Below, piece after piece: positions 7,991 through 18,232 of a stretch of DNA of 26,099 bases. How positions within the stretch are numbered: the first letter of the stretch is position 1; each line of letters begins with the position of its first letter. Origin of the DNA: DASQWC01 sp035640475. Lineage in GTDB: Bacteria; Actinomycetota; JAICYB01. The notes beneath the pieces are model-generated. The model was not told the origin of the DNA and did no database searches. It saw only the letters and a list, made by a program, of their open reading frames with translations. A program made the position numbers and the translations under genes. The stretch spans positions 1 through 26,099 of the forward strand of contig DASQWC010000108.1 of the NCBI GenBank assembly GCA_035640475.1, in the 5' to 3' direction.

Positions 7991-8337
7991 CGAACGGGAC
8001 GCGCTCCCTCGGCGCCGAGACAGAACTCGTTGCCTTCCGGATCGCACAAGACGGCGTTGCGGTACGGCCACTCCGGCGGGAAGAGCTCTTCCCACAAACA
8101 GGTGGCGCCGAGCGCTACGAGCCTCTCGATCTCCGCGTCGAGATCGTCCGCGTGGAGGCCGAGATGGAGGCGGTTCTTCACCGTCTTAGGCTCGGGCACC
8201 TCAATGGACTCGAGGTAAATCCCTCCGCCCGGTTTCTTCACGTTCTGCCCCTGGCGCTCCCAACCGAGAGCCTCCGACCAGAACGCAGCGAGCCGCGCCG
8301 GATCTGCGCAGTCAAACGTCACGCACGTGACCTCCAC
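7987..8337 (-). CDS. Glyoxalase/bleomycin-resistance superfamily protein
   Basis: Small single-domain vicinal-oxygen-chelate fold protein of 116 residues. It starts with the typical strand-helix VTCVTFDCADPARLAAFWSEALGWE and ends with the conserved LCDPEGNEFCL. This resembles the Glyoxalase_6-like family of uncharacterised actinobacterial proteins. The substrate is unknown. Two GTG codons, at 8340 and 8337, could start it. I prefer 8337 because TACGCT lies 8 nt upstream, matching the leaderless layout of other genes here. Its stop overlaps the start of the HD gene by 4 nt, so the two should be co-translated. Confidence 0.82.
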   Translation of the reverse strand: MEVTCVTFDCADPARLAAFWSEALGWERQGQNVKKPGGGIYLESIEVPEPKTVKNRLHLGLHADDLDAEIERLVALGATCLWEELFPPEWPYRNAVLCDPEGNEFCLGAEGARPVR

Positions 8338-8345
8338 CACGCGCG

Positions 8346-8351
8346 AGCGTA
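8346..8351 (-). promoter_or_regulatory. Putative -10 element for the glyoxalase-HD operon (leaderless)
   Basis: TACGCT on the minus strand ends 8 nt before GTG 8337 (5 nt before GTG 8340). There is no Shine-Dalgarno sequence. Confidence 0.35.
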
Positions 8352-8499
8352 CCGAGCGGCGGCCGGAGCGCGTTCGGAGCGACTGCGGTTGCGAGCCCGA
8401 AGGAATTCAAGCCCGACGGCACTCAGATAACGGCGAGCAACCGTCCGGGGGAGCGGAGAACGCGTCGGAGGCCGCCGCGACCTCGGCCAGAAGCCAGAG

Positions 8500-8730
8500 C
8501 TAGCGCTTCTTAGCCGACTTCTGGATCTGCTCGGTCTTCTCGGCCCGGCGGCGGAAGCGGTCGACGCGCCCGCCGGTGTCCACGAACTTCTGCTTGCCCG
8601 TGTAGAACGGGTGGCACTGCGAGCAGATCTCGACGTGGATCTCGGGCACAGTCGCGTGCGTCGTGAACTCCGCACCGCACGCGCAGCGGACGTGACACTC
8701 GACGTATTCGGGATGGATTCCGGTCTTCAT
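8500..8730 (-). CDS. rpmE: 50S ribosomal protein L31 (zinc-binding form)
   Basis: A large-subunit ribosomal protein of 76 residues starting MKTGIHPEY. It keeps four zinc-binding cysteines (C16 and C18 in RCACG, C36 and C39 in CSQC), so this is the zinc-replete C+ form. The conserved core PFYTGKQKFVDTGGRVDRF is intact, with a basic tail. It sits just downstream of rho, as in many actinobacteria. The 159 bases after it, up to the glyoxalase-like start, hold no gene I can support. Confidence 0.96.
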   Translation of the reverse strand: MKTGIHPEYVECHVRCACGAEFTTHATVPEIHVEICSQCHPFYTGKQKFVDTGGRVDRFRRRAEKTEQIQKSAKKR

Positions 8731-8739
8731 AGCGTCGTG

Positions 8740-8745
8740 AGCTTA
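8740..8745 (-). promoter_or_regulatory. Possible -10 element for rpmE
   Basis: TAAGCT on the minus strand ends 9 nt before the rpmE ATG, in the 22-nt gap after rho. No Shine-Dalgarno sequence is visible, so a separate short-leader or leaderless transcript is possible. Confidence 0.3.
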
Positions 8746-8752
8746 CCCCGGT

Positions 8753-10162
8753 TCAGCGGCCGTTGGGGTTGGCCTTGGCGATCTCCTTGAGGAACTCGGC
8801 ATTGGACTTCGTCTGCTTCATCTTGTCGATGAGCAGCTCGATCGCCTGGGCCGCGTCGAGAGCGTGCAGCACCCGGCGGAGCCGCCAGGCCAGCGCGAGC
8901 TCCTCGGTTTCGTGCAGGAGCTCTTCCTTCCGGGTTCCCGACGCTTCGACGTTGATGGCCGGGAAGAGCCGCTTCTCGGAGAGCGTCCGGTCGAGGCGGA
9001 CCTCCATGTTCCCGGTCCCCTTGAATTCCTCGAAGATGACCTCGTCCATCCTCGATCCGGTCTCGACCAGACACGACGCAATGATCGTGAGCGAGCCGCC
9101 CTCCTCGATGTTGCGAGCTGCGCCGAAGAACCGCTTCGGCGGATAGAGCGCTGTCGAGTCGACACCACCGGAGAGGATCTTGCCGGACGCCGGTGCGGCG
9201 AGGTTGTACGCGCGCGCCATACGCGTGATCGAGTCGCACAGGATCATCACGTCCTTGCCGCCCTCGACGAGACGTTTGGCGCGCTCGAGAACGAGCTCGG
9301 TGACCTGAATGTGATCGTCGGCAGGGCGGTCGAACGTCGACGCGACGACTTCGGCCGCCTTCACGGTCCGGCGCCAGTCGGTGACCTCTTCCGGACGCTC
9401 GTCGACGAGCAGGACGACGACGTGGACCTCCGGATTGTTCTCGATGACCGAGTTCGCGAGCTGCTTGAGAATCGTGGTCTTGCCTGCCTTCGGCGGCGAG
9501 ACGACCATCCCGCGCTGCCCCTTGCCGATCGGGCAGACGAGATCAAGGATTCGCTCCGTGTACGCCTTCGAGTCGTGCTCGAGACGCAGCCGCTCGTCTG
9601 GGAAGAGTGCAGTGAGCTTGTCGAACGACGGCCGACGGCGCGCAACCTCGGGGTCGAGCCCGTTGACGTTCTCGATACGCAGCAGCGCGTAGTACTTCTC
9701 GGAGTCCTTGGGGGGCCGGATGATGCCGGACACCTCGTCGCCGCGACGCAACCCGAAGCGCCGGATCTGCGACATCGACACGTACACGTCCTCTTCGGAC
9801 GGCAGGTAGCCCTGGGTCCGCAGAAAGCCGTACCCGTCCGGAAGGATGTCGAGGACGCCCTTCCGGTACAGGAAGCCTTCGTCCTCGGCCCGTCGCGAGA
9901 GGATCGCCGTGACGAGCTGTTCCTTGGTCAGGGCGTCCGGGTCGTCGACCTTGGCTTCGTCCGCGAGCTTCAGGAGCTCGGAGACGTCCTTTTCCTCGAG
10001 TTGCGTGCGATCGAGCGCACCCTCGACCTGACCGTCGAGCTCGGTTTCGAGATCACCGTCGTCGGGGAGCCCCAGATCGACGGGCCGGCGCGGCGGACGC
10101 GGACCTCTCCGCGATCCCCTTCTCGAAGATCGGCCGCCCGGCCGCCTTCCACCACCACTCAT
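8753..10162 (-). CDS. rho: Transcription termination factor Rho
   Basis: Hexameric RNA-dependent ATPase that ends transcription. The protein has an Arg/Gly-rich N-terminus (1-27), an acidic linker, the Rho N-terminal helical segment (about 55-92), a cold-shock-like RNA-binding domain (about 97-165, GYGFLRTQGYL), the Walker A loop PPKAGKTT (223-230) and the Walker B-type segment VVVLLVDERPEE. At 469 residues it lacks the very long N-terminal insertion of Mycobacterium or Streptomyces Rho and has only a short basic one. The ATG at 10162 overlaps the transaldolase stop by 4 nt (ATGA), with AAGGA about 9 nt upstream. Rho expression is thus tied to the metabolic genes before it. Confidence 0.97.
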   Translation of the reverse strand: MSGGGRRPGGRSSRRGSRRGPRPPRRPVDLGLPDDGDLETELDGQVEGALDRTQLEEKDVSELLKLADEAKVDDPDALTKEQLVTAILSRRAEDEGFLYRKGVLDILPDGYGFLRTQGYLPSEEDVYVSMSQIRRFGLRRGDEVSGIIRPPKDSEKYYALLRIENVNGLDPEVARRRPSFDKLTALFPDERLRLEHDSKAYTERILDLVCPIGKGQRGMVVSPPKAGKTTILKQLANSVIENNPEVHVVVLLVDERPEEVTDWRRTVKAAEVVASTFDRPADDHIQVTELVLERAKRLVEGGKDVMILCDSITRMARAYNLAAPASGKILSGGVDSTALYPPKRFFGAARNIEEGGSLTIIASCLVETGSRMDEVIFEEFKGTGNMEVRLDRTLSEKRLFPAINVEASGTRKEELLHETEELALAWRLRRVLHALDAAQAIELLIDKMKQTKSNAEFLKEIAKANPNGR

Positions 10163-10824
10163 GCCCCGAGTTCCTTTCTTGCCTTGTCCCAGTCGGCGAT
10201 GAACCGCTCAAGTCCGATGTCGGTGAGCGGGTGCTTCACCAGCTTCGTGAATACGTCGTAGGGGAGCGTTCCGATATCCGATCCGAGCCTCGCGGCCTCG
10301 ACGACATGCATTGGGTGTCTGAGAGAAGATGCGAGAACCTCTGAAGGAAAGTCGTAGTTCTTCACCACCTCGATGCATTGCGCGAGGATTTCCATCCCGC
10401 CTGAAGCAACGTCGTCGATTCTTCCGAGGAACGGGGAGATGAAGTTCGCTCCTGCCTTTGCCGCCAGCAGCGTCTGGGCCGGCGAGAAAACTAGGGTCAT
10501 ATTAACCCGAATCCCCTCGCTCCGCGCCACCTTCGTAGCTGCGAGCCCGGCTGGGATGCACGGGAACTTCACGTAGACGTTCTCCGCGATCTGGGCGAGC
10601 TCGCGAGCCTCGGCCAACATGTCGTCCTTCTTGGTGGAGACCACCTCCGCGGAAACCGGTCCGTCGACCTCGGCGCAGATCTCCTTGAGCATCTGCTTGT
10701 AGTCCTTCTTGCGGTCGGCTTCCTTCGCGAGCAACGACGGGTTCGTGGTCACTCCATCGAGGACACCCCACTCGTTGATCTCCGAGATCTCCTTGAAGTT
10801 CGCCGTATCAAGGAAGAGCTTCAT
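10159..10824 (-). CDS. Transaldolase / fructose-6-phosphate aldolase family protein
   Basis: A short class I aldolase of the TalC/FSA family. It forms a Schiff base through a lysine, most likely K86 in VYVKFP. Other family marks are MKLFLDTAN at the start, GVTTNPSLLAKE, TLVFSPAQTLLAAKAGA, SPFLGRIDD and the C-terminal HPLTDIGLERFIADW. The 221 residues match the small transaldolases, which act in the non-oxidative pentose phosphate pathway; whether it transfers dihydroxyacetone or only cleaves fructose 6-phosphate cannot be told. It overlaps both neighbours by 4 nt (ATGA on each side): the 2-phosphoglycerate kinase upstream and rho downstream. Confidence 0.93.
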   Translation of the reverse strand: MKLFLDTANFKEISEINEWGVLDGVTTNPSLLAKEADRKKDYKQMLKEICAEVDGPVSAEVVSTKKDDMLAEARELAQIAENVYVKFPCIPAGLAATKVARSEGIRVNMTLVFSPAQTLLAAKAGANFISPFLGRIDDVASGGMEILAQCIEVVKNYDFPSEVLASSLRHPMHVVEAARLGSDIGTLPYDVFTKLVKHPLTDIGLERFIADWDKARKELGA

Positions 10825-11792
10825 GACGACCCCTTTCCTCCCACTTGTTGCGGTTCGGGCTTTCCCGGAACACCCATCCGTTCGACGACCTTCTCGACGA
10901 TGTGATCGATCACGGCCGCGAGCGTGACGTCCAATCCGTAGGACGAGATCACCGGCGCGTTGTTCTGCTGCGCCGCCGAGCGGATGTACTTCTGAACCTT
11001 CCTGATGTCGTCGAAAGCGGTGAGGTACCGCTCGACATTTCGCTGCGCCGAGTCGGTTGCGCGTAAGAAGAAGTGCGACCGGTGGACGTCCTCATCGTCG
11101 ACGGTGATGACGATGGGCACGACGACGGCCTTCTCTTCCCACGGCGGCGCCCACGGCGGGCTTTCGATGAAACCGGGGACGAGGTGCGCGCCTTCGATGA
11201 TGAGATCGGTCCCCTCGAGCACGGACCGTTCGATGAGCGCCTCAACAGCGACCGAGACACCCCGAACCTGCTCCTCGAAGCCGGCGATGACGGGGTCGGC
11301 CGACCGCGGAATCGGCCCCCGGATCGCCAGGTGCGCCTCGAAGGACGACGTGTGCAGGGCGGGCATGATTCGTTCGCTGAAGAGCGACCGCATGACCTCA
11401 CGAACGGCGTCCGTCGAGATGATTCGCGTAATGCCGAGCCGGGCCGCGAGCTGCGTTGCGATCGTGGACTTGCCCGTTCCGGTCGTCCCGCCGATGAGCA
11501 GGATGAGCGGCAGGTCGAGCTCCTCCACCGCTTGCCAGCGTCGATACGTCTCGGCGTAGCGCTGGCCGACCATCTCCGAGATCGTCGCGACGGCGAGCTC
11601 GCGAAGCTCGTCCCGCTTGATCTCGAAGCGGCCGCCGGAGACGAGCTGTTCCTCGATGCGCTCGGCAACCTCATACGCGCGGAAGGGAGCAAGACCGGTG
11701 GCCATGATCGAGGAGGCCATGAGACCCTTCGAATACGGCAGGCCGGCTCGGTCCGAGACGACGATGTGCTGGGTTTGGCGTTTCTGAGGCAT
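10821..11792 (-). CDS. 2-phosphoglycerate kinase with ATP-cone domain
   Basis: Phosphorylates 2-phosphoglycerate to 2,3-diphosphoglycerate, the first step of cyclic 2,3-diphosphoglycerate (cDPG) synthesis in thermophilic methanogens. The 323-residue protein begins with an ATP-cone-like regulatory domain (about 8-90, including IVVSDRAGLPYSKGLMASSI). A P-loop kinase domain follows, with GGTTGTGKST (101-110) and IISTDAVREVMRSL. This two-part layout is that of archaeal 2PGK. The ATG at 11792 comes 1 nt after the stop of the cDPG synthetase gene, and its own stop overlaps the transaldolase start. The pairing with the next enzyme of the pathway makes this assignment firmer than homology alone. Activity in bacteria is not established as far as I know. 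Confidence 0.85.
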   Translation of the reverse strand: MPQKRQTQHIVVSDRAGLPYSKGLMASSIMATGLAPFRAYEVAERIEEQLVSGGRFEIKRDELRELAVATISEMVGQRYAETYRRWQAVEELDLPLILLIGGTTGTGKSTIATQLAARLGITRIISTDAVREVMRSLFSERIMPALHTSSFEAHLAIRGPIPRSADPVIAGFEEQVRGVSVAVEALIERSVLEGTDLIIEGAHLVPGFIESPPWAPPWEEKAVVVPIVITVDDEDVHRSHFFLRATDSAQRNVERYLTAFDDIRKVQKYIRSAAQQNNAPVISSYGLDVTLAAVIDHIVEKVVERMGVPGKPEPQQVGGKGSS

Positions 11793-11793
11793 A

Positions 11794-13098
11794 TCAGCCC
11801 AGTGCGCGCTCGCGGCTCAGGTCGAGCACCCGATCGAACGCCTTCTCGATCCCCTTACCCACTAACGCGTTGTTGACGAACACGACCTCTTTGCCCGCGG
11901 CCAGGGCGTGACGCCCGGCGACATCCACGGCGGCGGCCTTGAGCTCGGTCAGGAGGACCTCGTAGCCGGAGGCGGCTTCGAGATCGGCCTTGAGTGCCGC
12001 CCTGTCGGCCAAGTGATTGGTCATTCCGACCACCTCACAACCATGTGTCTGCTCCAAGTGCTTCGCGAGCATGGGTCCGGCCGCGTCGGGTGCCGTCGAG
12101 CAGAGAAACACGCGGCGTCCGGTCACAGATTCCAAAGGTTCGGGTCGAAACGTGACGGCAACGACGTCGAGATCAGGAACTGTCTTTCGGATTGCGGCCT
12201 CCGCTCCGGCCGCGGCTGATGCTTCGTCGGCCATCGTAACAACGGCCAAATCAGCCAGCAATAGGCGGTAGGGACCGAGATGCGAGGATAGCTCGTCGCG
12301 TCCGATGTCGGCCGGAACGCAGATCACTCCCGCGTGCGCCTCGACGTCCGGCAGCGACGCGCCGGATCCTTCGAGGAAGACGAGATCCTCGTCGCGCTCT
12401 TCGGCGATGCGCGCCGCGTCGGGCACGTTCGAAAAGACGGTGGCCCCGGCGAGCCCTCCGCCGACCCGTACGCACCCGATCGTCGTGATGCCGGCGGTGA
12501 GTGCGTCTTCGACGTAATCGCTGCCGGCGTGGTACCCGGCGTCGGCGAGCTCGACGAGTGTCGCCGCGGTCAGCCGCGTCCCCGCCTCGATCACGCGCGG
12601 TGGAATCGGTCCGCCCCTTCCGACGGCGACGATCACGGGTGTGCTCCCGCGAGCAACAGCGTGCTGCGCGAGCGCGCTCGTGACGGCCGTTTTGCCCGTC
12701 CGCTTTCCCGTCGCAAACACCCGGAGCGTCGGCTTCGTGAGCACCCGTTCGAACACGGGCGGCCGCAAGTCGAAGTCGGCACCGCGATACGGGACGCCGC
12801 GCGTGAGCGCGACCGCGGCGAGCCGGAACCGATCGAAGGCCGAGAGCACCGGATGATCGGTGAGATCGAGGACGGCCTCCGCTTTCCACCCGTCGATCGC
12901 GTCGCCGAGCACGGCGCCGACGTCCCCACGCACGAGGGGCACGCCGTAGGCGTCGTCGACGCGGTCGAGATCGACCTTTTCGCCGCCGCCGCAGTAGACA
13001 GCCCCGACGACTTCGTCACCCTCGGATCTGAGCGCGTCGAGTGCGGCCCGGACTGCGGACGGATGGTGCTCGCCGTCGACGAGGACGAGGAGCCTCAC
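11794..13098 (-). CDS. Cyclic 2,3-diphosphoglycerate synthetase
   Basis: Closes 2,3-diphosphoglycerate into cyclic 2,3-diphosphoglycerate with ATP. The 434 residues are close to the size of the methanogen enzyme. The N-terminus MRLLVLVDGEHHPSAV is characteristic, and a P-loop-like FATGKRTGKTAV lies at about 128-139. Further on come glycine-rich stretches (AVGRGGPIPPRVI), a long catalytic core (FLEGSGASLPDV) and a C-terminal segment with FVNNALVGKGI. GTG at 13098 makes a 4-nt GTGA overlap with the acetyltransferase gene; the open frame up to 13347 is inside that gene. It is followed at once by 2-phosphoglycerate kinase, so the whole two-step pathway is present. Confidence 0.87.
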   Translation of the reverse strand: MRLLVLVDGEHHPSAVRAALDALRSEGDEVVGAVYCGGGEKVDLDRVDDAYGVPLVRGDVGAVLGDAIDGWKAEAVLDLTDHPVLSAFDRFRLAAVALTRGVPYRGADFDLRPPVFERVLTKPTLRVFATGKRTGKTAVTSALAQHAVARGSTPVIVAVGRGGPIPPRVIEAGTRLTAATLVELADAGYHAGSDYVEDALTAGITTIGCVRVGGGLAGATVFSNVPDAARIAEERDEDLVFLEGSGASLPDVEAHAGVICVPADIGRDELSSHLGPYRLLLADLAVVTMADEASAAAGAEAAIRKTVPDLDVVAVTFRPEPLESVTGRRVFLCSTAPDAAGPMLAKHLEQTHGCEVVGMTNHLADRAALKADLEAASGYEVLLTELKAAAVDVAGRHALAAGKEVVFVNNALVGKGIEKAFDRVLDLSRERALG

Positions 13099-13637
13099 GG
13101 TGTCGCCACCGGCGTGCGGAAGTACTGCACCGGGCCGAGCCAGTTGTCGTCGTCGAACCAGCGCTCTTCGTAGTTCTCGTTCGTGTAGCGGCCGATGACG
13201 CCGCGCCAGAACACCTGCGCGTCCAAATTGATCGACATCTGAGCGACCTGCCAGGTGCCGTCGAAACGATCGAACATGGATCGCGCAACGTGCTCGCCGA
13301 CGCCGAGTCGCCGGTACTTGCGCATGACGAAGAACTCGTCGACCCACACAACCGTCTCGTCCGGGTCGCGGAACGAACGACCGGGTGCTACGAGGACGAA
13401 GCCGGCGAGGTAGCCGTCGACGCGGACGATGAACTCGTGGTGCTCCGGCTTGCCGTAGTACCAGTCGAAGTCGATGTTGTGAAACAGACCGTCGTCCTTC
13501 ACATTGCCGTGGTGTCCGCGCTCGAGATCGCGGCGGCTCATCTCGCTGAAGTCGTACTGGTAGAGCTGGGCGAGGTTTTCGATGACCGGCCGATCGGCGT
13601 CGGACGCCTCGATCACCTCAATCCGCGGCGTCGTCAC
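13095..13637 (-). CDS. GNAT family N-acetyltransferase
   Basis: Acetyl-CoA-dependent acyltransferase fold of 180 residues. The central motif A region (VVWVDEFFVMRKYRRLGVGEHVA, about 97-118) contains the CoA-pyrophosphate-binding RRLGVGE. The aromatic-rich segment around 50-70 and the C-terminal NENYEERWF are further features. The substrate cannot be deduced. GTG at 13637 was chosen because a GGAGGAGG Shine-Dalgarno sequence lies a few nt before it. The coding region overlaps the end of prfB by 20 nt, and its stop overlaps the cDPG synthetase start by 4 nt. It therefore bridges prfB and the cDPG genes in one transcript. Confidence 0.86.
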   Translation of the reverse strand: MTTPRIEVIEASDADRPVIENLAQLYQYDFSEMSRRDLERGHHGNVKDDGLFHNIDFDWYYGKPEHHEFIVRVDGYLAGFVLVAPGRSFRDPDETVVWVDEFFVMRKYRRLGVGEHVARSMFDRFDGTWQVAQMSINLDAQVFWRGVIGRYTNENYEERWFDDDNWLGPVQYFRTPVATP

Positions 13638-14731
13638 CGGACCTCCTCCACTGCAAGAAAGCACTCTGCAGCTCGCTCAAGTCGCCGTCCAAGACTTTGT
13701 CGACGCTGGACGTCTCGAAGCCGGTCCGGTGGTCCTTGACCATTTGGTAGGGATGCTGCACGTAGCTGCGGATCTGGGAGCCGAAGTCGATCGAGCGCTG
13801 CTCGCCGCGCAGGTCCGCAAGCTCCTTCTCGCGCTCCTGCCGTTGTAAGTCGGCGAGCCGTGCTTTGAGGTGCTTCATGGCGACCGTCCGGTTCTGCAGC
13901 TGCGAGCGCTCGGATTGCACCGAGGCGGTGATGCCGGTCGGAATGTGGGTGATGCGGACCGCGGAGTCGGTCGTGTTGACGAATTGGCCGCCCGGCCCCC
14001 CGGCGCGGAACGTGTCGATGCGGAGGTCGTCCGGGTCGATCTCGATCTCCACTTCATCGCCGAGATCGGGAATCACGTCCACGGACGCGAAGCTCGTATG
14101 ACGGCGATGTGCCGCGTCGAACGGCGAGAGCCGGACGAGCCGGTGCACGCCGTGCTCCGAGCCGAGCCATCCGTATCCATGCGGCCCTCGAACTTCGATC
14201 GTCGCCGACTTCACGCCGGCTTCCTCCCCGGCGAGCGCTTCGCGGACCGTCACAGTGAAACCCTCGCGTTCTGCCCACCGCAGATACATCCGGAGGAGCA
14301 TCTCGGCCCAATCCTGCGCATCGGTCCCTCCGGCACCGGCATGGATGGCCACGATCGCGTCGTGATCGTCCATCTCTCCGGTGAACAGCGTCTGACGTCC
14401 GAGAACCTCGAGTTCGGCGCGCAGCCGTTCGATGCCCTCGACGACTTCGCGATCGAGATCAGGATCGTCGTGCTCGACCCCGAGCTCGTTCGCGGCCGTT
14501 GTGTCCGAGATGAGGCGCTCGAGTGACTTGTACCGTTCGACATCCGCCTCAACGCGCGCGAGCGCGCGCGTCAATTCCTGTGCCCGTTCCTGGTCGTTCC
14601 AAAGGTCGGGTTTGGCCGTCTCTGTTTGGAGTCGCGCGAGCTCTTGCTCTTTGGAGGGAATGTCAAAGGAACTCCCCGAGCTCACGCAAGCGCTCGGAGA
14701 GCTCCTTTAGTTCCGGCCCTCGATCTTCCAT
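13618..14731 (-). CDS. prfB: Peptide chain release factor 2, with programmed +1 frameshift
   Basis: RF2 reads UAA and UGA. The stop-recognition tripeptide is SPF (in RLSPFDAAHRRHTS) and the catalytic GGQ is in GPGGQFVN. A simple ORF begins at GTG 14685 and lacks the true N-terminus. In another frame, ATG at 14731 directly follows the secA stop TAG and encodes 22 residues (MEDRGPELKELSERLRELGE, then FL) before a TGA at 14665-14663. The junction reads CTT-TGA-C, with GGGGAG 3 nt upstream, exactly the arrangement of the known RF2 recoding site. A +1 shift joins the 22 codons to DIPSKEQE. The product is about 370 residues, close to the usual length. Scarce RF2 raises the shift, giving autoregulation. 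Confidence 0.95.
14662..14680 (-). promoter_or_regulatory. prfB programmed +1 frameshift site
   Basis: On the minus strand a Shine-Dalgarno-like GGGGAG is followed by TTC, then the slippery codon CTT, the in-frame stop TGA (14665-14663) and C. Spacing and sequence match the classical RF2 recoding signal. Ribosomes that pause at UGA slip from CUU into the +1 frame and continue with GAC. Confidence 0.92.
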
Positions 14732-17491
<2,760 letters not shown>

Positions 17492-17552
17492 GAAAGTCCT
17501 CCTACATACCTACGGGTGGGAGTGCCCCCATGGTAGCGGCGCTCCGGGCCGT

Positions 17553-18224
17553 CTACGTGTCCTTCTCCAGGTCGATGAGCTCCTCGCGGACGGCGTACAG
17601 CACCGCCTCCATCCGTGAATGGAGATGGAGCTTCTCGAGGATGTTGCGGATGTGGTTCTTCACCGTGTTCTCGGAGATGCCGAGACGCCGTCCGATCTGC
17701 CTGTTCGTGAGGCCGTCCGCGGCGAATTGCAGCACCTCGAGCTCCCGCCCGGTGATGTTCGGACGCGTCGCCTTTTCTTCGGCTCGCTTGGAGATGGCCG
17801 CGAACTCCGACACGAGCTTGGACGCGACGACCGGCGACAGCAACGAATGCCCGGCATGGATCTGCCGGACGGCTTGGGCGATTTCGGACGGGTCGACTTC
17901 CTTCAGCAGATAGCCCGACGCGCCGGCCTTGATGGCCTCGAACAGATCGGCTTCATCATCGGAGACGGTAAGCATCACGATCTTGGCCGCCGGAAGCTCC
18001 GTGGCGATCTGACGCGCCGCGTCGATGCCGGCAAGCTTGGGCATCCGAACGTCCATGAGGACGACGTCGGGCGCGAGCTCCGCCGCGAGCGTCACGGCTT
18101 CGGTTCCGTCTCCCGCCTCACCGACGAGCTCGAGGTCCGGCTCTTCGGCGAGAACTGCTCGCAAAGCCTGCCGGAACAGCGCGTGGTCGTCGGCGACCAG
18201 CACACGAATGATTTCGTCGTGCAT
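17553..18224 (-). CDS. NarL/FixJ-type response regulator
   Basis: Two-component response regulator of 223 residues. The receiver domain has the acidic pair D12-D13, the phosphoacceptor D58 (VVLMDVRMP), T86 and K109 (GYLLKEVD). A linker follows, then a LuxR-type helix-turn-helix (TGRELEVLQFAADGLTNRQI... SENTVKNHIRNIL). All the residues needed for phosphorylation are present. No histidine kinase is encoded in the window, so it is an orphan here. It starts 8 nt after the hpf stop and is followed by secA, so it is probably co-transcribed with hpf. A role in stress or stationary-phase control would fit hpf but is only inferred. Confidence 0.9.
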   Translation of the reverse strand: MHDEIIRVLVADDHALFRQALRAVLAEEPDLELVGEAGDGTEAVTLAAELAPDVVLMDVRMPKLAGIDAARQIATELPAAKIVMLTVSDDEADLFEAIKAGASGYLLKEVDPSEIAQAVRQIHAGHSLLSPVVASKLVSEFAAISKRAEEKATRPNITGRELEVLQFAADGLTNRQIGRRLGISENTVKNHIRNILEKLHLHSRMEAVLYAVREELIDLEKDT

Positions 18225-18232
18225 TTCGGTGC

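Noticed and set aside
8341..8499. 159-base gap after rpmE as a site for a small gene or RNA
   Set aside because: No convincing start, stem-loop with T-tract, or conserved motif on either strand apart from the glyoxalase promoter at its edge.
8864..10261. 465-codon open frame on the plus strand opposite rho
   Set aside because: Antisense shadow of a clearly recognisable rho gene.
14550..14572. Alternating CG-rich, nearly palindromic stretch inside prfB
   Set aside because: It encodes an ordinary helix (LTRALARVEAD); Ala/Arg codons in GC-rich DNA produce such runs, and the symmetry is imperfect.
14663..14731. Stop codon near the prfB start suggesting a broken gene
   Set aside because: The CTT-TGA-C context and the upstream GGGGAG are the known RF2 recoding signal, so this is regulation and not a pseudogene.
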